Below the pieces are notes generated by a model. That model had not been told where the DNA came from. It saw nothing but the letters and a program-made list of their open reading frames with translations, and made no database searches. The translations under genes were made by a program, and so were the position numbers. A stretch of 64,000 nt of DNA, taken from the NCBI RefSeq assembly GCF_020379485.1, contig NW_026014844.1, positions 5,001 to 69,000 on the forward strand. Reading direction: 5' to 3'. Source of the stretch: Brassica napus. Its lineage: Eukaryota > Streptophyta > Magnoliopsida > Brassicales > Brassicaceae. Position 1 is the stretch's first letter. Each line of letters begins with the position of its first letter. Shown in pieces: positions 58,658-64,000 of the stretch.

Positions 58658-59578
58658 GGTACAAGAAGGTATAAATCTCGGAAAGGAAAGGAGGCAACTG
58701 GAGCGTCTGGAGCAGTGGAGCAGGATGGTGCTGAACAGACCGGAGTGTTACCAGCTGGAACCATTCCAACCACAGTGCTACCCTCTCTGGTGGAGCAGGT
58801 GGACAATGCAACCGGACTTCCAGTGGGTCCAACACTTCCTACTGAGGTTAATGAAACTAATGTGGACGAGCAGCAAGAGCAAGTCCATGGAGACGATACT
58901 GGGTCGTCCAACGTTGGTGCTGAGAGTGGCCAGAATGTTGATGCAAACAATGTTCGGGTCACTGGTGCCGAGGAGGTCATTGAGCCGACCATAAGGGGCT
59001 TGGTGGAGGCTATGCAGATCATGGGAGCTCAGATAGCCTCCTTGACACAGGCGTTCACACCATTGGTGAACTCGTCCGTGGGACAGGCTAATCCCCCGGT
59101 TCGGGTTGCTGCTGGAGTGGCTGATGTTGGTGCTGGCCGTGTGGCTGAGGTGATTGAGATAGACCCACCGATCTGGCCAGTGCATGGTATGGACTACCTG
59201 AAGGTGCTGGAGCATATCTCCAAGTTGGGAACCAAACACTTTGCTGGACGTGTTGATCCTATGGAGGCGGACGAGTGGAGAACCAGGTTGGTTCGAAACT
59301 TCAAGTCCACACGATGTCCTGAGGATTACAAGAAGGACATAGCAGTACACTTCCTGGAGGGAGATGCACATAATCGGTGGTTAGCTTTGGACAAGCGTAC
59401 CAATGGTACCATTGAGCACTTTGCTGACTTTGAGGTTGAGTTCAACCATAAGTACTTTCCTGCTGAGGCATGGGATCGTTTGGAGTCCAAGTTCCTGGAC
59501 TTGACTCAGGGACGGAGGACTGTTCGTGAGCAGAAGAAGAGTTCAACCAACTCAGGAGGTATGTGGGAAGAGAACTAG
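58580..59578 (+). pseudogene. Element D gag, spliced form
   Basis: ATG at 58580 opens the 26-codon LTR exon (MDLRQKDKEK...GDRTPK), which continues without interruption into GTRRYKSRKGKE and the capsid region (WRTRLVRNFKS, HNRWLALDKRTNG, FLDLTQGRRTVRE). Compared with element 1 the CGA codon at RNF is intact. A small deletion near 59533 (GAGCAGAAG versus GAGTATGAAG) shifts the frame and ends it at 59578. It is the best evidence in the window for where Gag translation starts. Confidence 0.85.
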
Positions 59579-60015
59579 AGGATGAGAAGGTTCAAGTCCG
59601 AAGGTTCATCCGAGGCCTAAGGGTGGAACTTCGAACCTACTGTTCTGTTTGTAAGTTCCACACGGTTTCTGAGTTGGTTGGGAGGATGGCCTTGCTGGAG
59701 ACCAACCTCGCCGAGGAGGGTAAGCAGAAGCTGAAGAGTGTGGTGGTATCCTCGGGTCAGAGTGGTGACAAGAAGGGGAAGAGGGACTCGACCAAGGAGG
59801 GTAAAACCTCAAGTGGTAGGTCAGAGTGCCCTAAGTGTGGTCGATACCACGGTGGAGAGTGCTGGAAGGCCATGGGTGCCTGTACTTGATGTGGTGAGAT
59901 GGATCATTGCCAAGGATTGTCCAAGCCCGTTGGGTGAGTCCAGGACCTATCACCACTGCAGCCAGAAGGGCCACTACCGCAGGGATTGCCCTAAGTTGCA
60001 AGGCAACCAGTAAGG
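59563..60015 (+). pseudogene. Element D gag C-terminal part with zinc knuckles
   Basis: Continues gag in the next frame (GRELEDEKVQVRRFIRGLRVEL...). The knuckle CPKCGRYHGGEC is followed by a TGA at 59887-59889 where element 1 has CGA, and a last knuckle reads YHHCSQKGHYRRDC with its first Cys lost. A 2-base deletion at AACCAGTAAGG (about 60007) adds a further break. Confidence 0.8.
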
Positions 60016-60239
60016 GACGTGGAGAGGCTAGCAGGCCAGTCCAGGGACAAGGTCAGACCTCAACACCTCGTGTGTATGAGCTATCCAAGGATGTGGATGG
60101 GACTCAGCCTTTCCAAGCGATCACTGGTAACATTATAGACTACTACTTTTACAATTCCAGTAGAATTGCATTGTATGGAACCTAGGATGGATAGATATAC
60201 TTTGATGGGTCTTGTGTAGGGACCTTAAGTATTGGTGGT

Positions 60240-61204
60240 GTGGAAACACACACATTATTTGATAATGGAGCTACACATAGTTTTGTGAGTCCAAGTTTGA
60301 TAGGAAAAGGTTTGTTACAGTATGGAACATGGGATGGTCCTGAACGAGTGAGTGCGGCCGGAGGGCAAGTTATGAACTCGCTCAGTCTGGTTAAGGACAT
60401 CCCTGTGGTGATCCTTGATAGGCCGATGCCTATAGATCTGATTGTTGTCCCCCTCAAGCATCATGAAGTGATCTTGGGCATGGACTGGTTGGGAAAGTAT
60501 CGGGCAACTCTAGATTGTCACCGGGGAAGGGTGCAACTTGAGAACGAGTTTGGACCCCCGATTAAGTACCATGGAATCAAGCCAACCTCTTGTAGTTTGG
60601 TGGTTTCAGCAGTCCAAGTAGAACGGATACTTGGAAATGGTTGTGAGGCCTTTTTGGCTACCATTTACACTGATGAGGTTGTAAGGGACTGTGACCCAGA
60701 GGGTATACCGTTGGTTCGGGAATTTCAGGATGTGTTTGGGGCACTACAGGGCATTCCCCCTGATAGGGCTGACGCATTCATCATTGAATTGGAACCTGGA
60801 ACGGCCACATTATCAAAAAGTCCATATAGAATGGCACCAGCTGAGATGGCAGAGCTGAAGAAGCAACTTGAGGAGTTGCTTGAGAAGGGGTTCAGACGCC
60901 CTAGTGTATCACCTTGGGGAGCACCAGTCCTATTTGTTAAGAAAAAGGATGGTAGCTTTAGGTTGTGCATTGATTATAGGGGTTTGAACAGGGTGACTGT
61001 GAAGAACAAGTACCCTTTACCCAGGATTGATGAGTTGTTGGATCAACTCCGTGGAGCCAAGTGGTTCTCCAAGATTGACCTGGCCTCTGGGTATCATCAG
61101 ATCCCCATTGCACCAGATGATGTGAGGAAGACAGCGTTCCGGACTAGGTACAGCCACTATGAGTTTGTGGTTATGCCGTTCGGGCTGACCAATGCACCTG
61201 CTGC
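60240..61204 (+). pseudogene. Element D protease and N-terminal RT
   Basis: The frame encodes retropepsin with an abnormal active site (FDNGATHSF instead of DTG), the [21 protein letters not shown] linker, then RT from [15 protein letters not shown] through [22 protein letters not shown] and [11 protein letters not shown]. Unlike element 1 the protease-RT junction is open ([11 protein letters not shown]). RT ends before its catalytic box, at the junction with element E LTR sequence near 61204. The frame then ends at 61226. Confidence 0.88.
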
Positions 61205-62381
61205 AACCAACCACCCCTTGACTTAGAATCAGATAGATAGTCCAGAATAGATAACAGAACACACGAACAGATCCGGATCGTCCCCGAAGACCAATCCGTC
61301 TAACCAGATAGAATCAAGGTGCGATCGGATCATCCCACTAACCGACCCGTGTCTAGGCTAGCAGTTTGATTATGTTCGGCCAAAGCCTAGGGACGTGTCC
61401 CTTGGACTCAACCAACACAACCTTTCGTGTTTAACCAGAGAGAAGAGAAGAGAAACGAATTGAAACAGATAAGGAGAGCCGGATGGGACCTAGGAACCGA
61501 GCAGAGCCGCGGTGCGGTCGCATGGACCGTCCGTTCGGTCTGATGGAGCCACGGCCCATCACATACCTTGTGAACCACGTCTGGGTTCTCCATGCTCTTC
61601 TCCTTGTCTTGATCTCCCATTCTTGACCGGAGTTAGTTCTCAAGCGATCAGATCGCCGGAACACAACACCACCACAATCGGCCTTTCTCTTGGCCGGAAC
61701 TCTCTCTTTCTCTCTTTCTTTCTCTGGGTATTTTACTCTGGAATTGGATAATGAAATCGACCAGAGAGCCCCCATATTTATAGAAAACGAGGGGGTAAGT
61801 CTTGCCCCACGAACAGGCATGACTTGCTAGCGAATGGGCACCATCGGCCAAGGGTTGTCCCCATTCGGCCACTTGCATCCCTTCGCCCTTTCTGATTGGG
61901 TTTGGGGTCGGCAACAAGCCCAACCCACGCCCCAATCCTCCTGGACTTAGCCCATGGCCTTGTCCTAAGACCCAACAGCCCATGGCCTCATGGCCGGACC
62001 TCACAGCCCGCCACTGACCCGGAACCGGACCATCGGCCTAAAGCCCGGACAGTCCGTCTAGCTGAGATGAGCGGACTCTCAGCTGCCTCAGCTGAGTGAG
62101 CTAGTAGTCCAGCTAGTGGAGCTGACCTAGTAGGGACTGAGCTGGAGTGAATTGAACCTAGCTTCCTTGAGGTGGCCGAGCTACTCAACCACTTCGTCCA
62201 GCTACCGTCTTACTCGTCCTAGCTGTCTCTTAGCTTGTATAAGGTTAAGTCTAAGTTTCCTTATGTCCTTAACCTTCTTTCTCGACCATGGAACGCTTGC
62301 CTTGATGTCCTAGGACTGGCTTGCACGTTTCCTCGAACCATGGCCGTCCCAACAATCCTACTCAGGATTGGGGGCGTGACA
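61205..62381 (-). repeat. Element E 3' LTR (family 2), truncated at its far end
   Basis: Minus strand, beginning TGTCACGCCCCCAATCC at 62381 next to the polypurine tract. It carries the CAGCT cluster (62060-62230), a TATA box, a GA-rich leader and an ATG frame MGDQDKEKSMENPDVVHK followed at about 61567 by AAG|GTATGTG. Its last part to 61205 does not match the solo LTR 28171-29336, and the LTR end is missing at the element D junction. Confidence 0.85.
61775..61782 (-). promoter_or_regulatory. TATA box of element E LTR
   Basis: TATAAATA on the minus strand in TTTTCTATAAATATGGGGGC, as in the family-2 solo LTR. Confidence 0.6.
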
Positions 62382-62784
62382 AGTCTCCCCCCCCCCCTTG
62401 GGATGGATTCGTCCTCGAATCCGAATCGAATGCTTCCTCGGAAACAAACTGATCCAACCACTCTGGGTACTCTGCTTTCATTCTAGCTTCGGTTTCCCAA
62501 GTGATTATATCTTGACCATTACAGTCCCAGACGACCTTGACCATCTGGACCGTCTTCTTCCTTGTTGTTTTTTCCATCCTATCTATGATTCGAACTGGTC
62601 TTGTTTCCAAGGTTAGGTTCTTACCAAGATCGTCTGGAATGGCAGGAAGAGCGATGTCTTGGTCCGTTAAACATTTCCGAAGTTGGGAGACGTGGAACAC
62701 ATTATGGAATGCGTCCATCTTGGCCGGCAAGTCCAACTTATAGGCCACCTTCCCAACTCTTTTAATGACCTTGAACGGCCCCAA
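62362..62784 (-). pseudogene. Element E integrase C-terminus with chromodomain-like tail
   Basis: The frame continues from the integrase core after a single TGA near 62821-62823. It holds [32 protein letters not shown] and the tail TRKKTVQMVKVVW..ITWETEARMKAEYPEW, similar to element 1 and to plant chromovirus chromodomains. The stop lies 20 bp into the LTR, the same overlap as in element 1. Confidence 0.85.
62382..62397 (-). promoter_or_regulatory. Polypurine tract of element E
   Basis: A run of 11-12 G followed by AGACT on the minus strand, directly before the LTR start. The G run is longer than the GGGGG in elements 1, A and B. Confidence 0.82.
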
Positions 62785-62823
62785 GTATCTTGGATCTAAC
62801 TTCCGTCTTCCGGAGATCCGGAC

Positions 62824-63585
62824 TCATCCTTTGAAGGTAATCATTTTGAGATACACCAAGTCACCTACTTGGAACTCGAGATCTTTCCTTCTTCGATCTG
62901 CATAGTTCTTTTGGCGGTCTTGTGCCTGTCTCATCTTGTCCCTCAAGAACTTGATCTTTTCGGTTGTCTCTTCGACAATCTCTGGACCAATCATGCTGCG
63001 TTCCCCAACTTGGGTCCAGCATAAGGGTGTCCTGCATGGACGGCCATACAGAGCTTCGTATAGCGACATGCCAATACTACTATGGAAGCTATTGTTGTAA
63101 GCAAATTCTACCAGAGGTAGATGTTTCTCCCAGGAATCACCCCAGTCTAGAACACATGCTCGCAACATATCTTCCAATGTCTGGATCGTACGTTCAGACT
63201 GTCCATCCGTCTGTGGGTGATAGGCTGTACTCATGTTCACTCTTGTTCCTAAAGCTTTTTGGAAAGCCTTCCAGAAGTAAGATGTGAACCTTGAATCCCT
63301 ATCTGATACTATGCTTGCCGGCACACCATGTAGTCGGACGATCTCATCAATGTACTTACGTACAATCTGATCTACCCCATCCGACTTTTTGATAGCCAGG
63401 AAGTGTGCTGATTTGGTTAGGCGATCAACCACAACCCAAACCGCATCTTTCTTATTCCTCGTGGTAGGGAACCCAGTCACAAAGTCCATTGTGATGTGAT
63501 CCCATTTCCATTCTGGAATAGGCAAGCTTTGTAATAACCCACTAGGCACTTGATGTTCTGCTTTGATGAGTTGGCAAGTGGAACA
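62824..63585 (-). pseudogene. Element E integrase core, interrupted by another element
   Basis: It starts in the His/Cys region ([13 protein letters not shown]) and includes all three catalytic positions: ITMDF, IVSDRD and [13 protein letters not shown]. It inserts cDNA into the genome in an intact element. It ends at a TGA at about 62821 just after YLKMITFKG. Its upstream part is cut at 63585 by sequence beginning TGTTGGGGTC, so RT is not in this window. Confidence 0.88.
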
Positions 63586-64000
63586 TGTTGGGGTCAAAAA
63601 CGGTTACGACAAATTTAACATTAAAACATCCGAGGAAGAAAATAAGAATTCCTCCGAAGAGTACTTTTCGAAATAGATTCTTCCTTACGAAAAAGCTTTA
63701 CGGAAGAAAGAATCGAGATGTCCGACGAAAGCCCGCTCGGTCGCTACGTAGCGACCGAGCGATCGTCCCGCTCGGTGCTCGGCCAAGCTCGGTCGCTACA
63801 TAGCGTCTGAGCGATCGTCCCGCTCGGTCGCTATACGTAGCGACCGAGCTCGAGCCAAAGTGCGGTCGCTACGTAGCGACCGAGCTCGGCCAAGCTTGGT
63901 CACTACGTAGCGACCGAGCGATCGTCCCGCTCGGTCGCTACGTAGCGACCGAGCTCGGCCAAGCTCGGTCACTACGTAGGGACTGAGCGATCGTCCCGCT
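63586..64000 (+). mobile_element. Start of another LTR element inserted in element E
   Basis: TGTTGGGGTCAAAAACGG begins at the break in the integrase frame, as an LTR end would, preceded by GAACA as possible target duplication. About 140 bp of AT-rich sequence (CATCCGAGGAAGAAAATAAG and similar) is followed by the palindromic array. The other end lies beyond the window, so type and orientation are not proven. Confidence 0.6.
63733..64000. repeat. Array of ~26-bp palindromes centred on TACGTA
   Basis: At least seven copies of a palindrome around CGGTCGCTACGTAGCGACCG, joined alternately by GATCGTCCC and TCGGCCAA spacers, giving a ~69-bp dimer period. Copies vary mainly at CpG sites (for example CGCTACATAGCG, GGTCACTACG). 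Each unit can fold on itself. The motif is one I recall as frequent in Brassica sequence; function unknown. Confidence 0.85.

Larger units (their letters stand above)
57812..61204 (+). mobile_element. Element D: chromovirus relative of element 1, 3' truncated, intron-less
   Basis: It begins TGTCATGTCCCCGATCC and matches the element 1 LTR for 846 bp, then passes directly into gag, protease and the first part of RT, and breaks off at LTNAPAA in RT, where a piece of the element E LTR starts. The LTR end, primer site and leader present in a standard element are missing between 58657 and 58658. Gag is frameshifted and carries stops; the protease active site is DNG. Confidence 0.88.

Noticed and set aside
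1..64000. Known Brassica centromeric 176-bp satellite, rDNA or telomere repeats
   Set aside because: None of these sequences was recognised; the tandem repeat here has a different sequence and irregular unit length.

Overview
The window is plant nuclear heterochromatin with no host gene that I can support. It consists of one long GT/AC-rich tandem satellite, always in the same orientation and cut into nine blocks, plus LTR retrotransposons of the Ty3/gypsy superfamily and many solo or broken LTRs. Plant origin rests on the initiator-Met-type primer sites, plant-type chromovirus polyproteins and 1.7-3.7 kb LTRs. A Brassicaceae, probably Brassica-like, source is suggested by a palindromic CGGTCGCTACGTAGCGACCG array at the right edge, a motif I associate from memory with Brassica assemblies. 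Dense nesting and universally broken coding regions suggest a pericentromeric or similar domain.

Layout. 1-1337 satellite; 1338-9577 nearly complete chromovirus on the minus strand (element 1, TSD AGCGC); 9578-13205 satellite; 13206-19430 non-autonomous element B (minus), 5' LTR truncated; 19431-23030 broken pol and downstream DNA of a CRM-like gypsy element (plus); 23031-27284 satellite containing an exact 877-bp higher-order repeat; 27285-29398 truncated family-A LTR interrupted by a 1166-bp solo LTR (TSD AGATA); 29399-30021 satellite; 30022-38442 complete non-autonomous element A (plus, TSD CAAAC); 38443-38608 satellite; 38609-41563 solo LTR (TSD TCCTG/TCTTG); 41564-42406 satellite; 42407-46111 3.7-kb solo LTR (TSD CTCTG); 46112-47054 satellite; 47055-47431 retropepsin fragment; 47432-49966 another LTR; 49967-52949 satellite; 52950-55489 solo LTR, inverted (TSD CCCAC); 55490-56026 satellite; 56027-57811 LTR fragment (minus); 57812-61204 element D, a 3'-truncated plus-strand relative of element 1; 61205-63585 element E (minus), LTR plus integrase; 63586-64000 start of a further LTR element holding the palindromic array.

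Most noteworthy. Element 1 appears to start Gag inside its LTR: a 26-codon first exon with an ATG is followed by a consensus splice donor, and a branch-point-like sequence and AG acceptor lie just before the rest of gag. The implied 713-bp intron spans the end of the LTR and the leader. Element D has the same first exon joined to the same second exon with the intron absent to the base, as expected of a copy of spliced RNA, although a 10-bp direct repeat at the borders also allows deletion. A second LTR family (28171-29336 versus 61205-62381) shows a similar contrast at a donor-like AAG|GT. The satellite is densely packed with ACGT-core palindromes (GGACGTCC, CCCACGTGGG), has few stop codons on its minus strand and hence yields long but probably non-genic ORFs, and has served as target for at least five insertions with readable 5-bp duplications. 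Lineage names are recognition-level calls. No searches or alignments were run.
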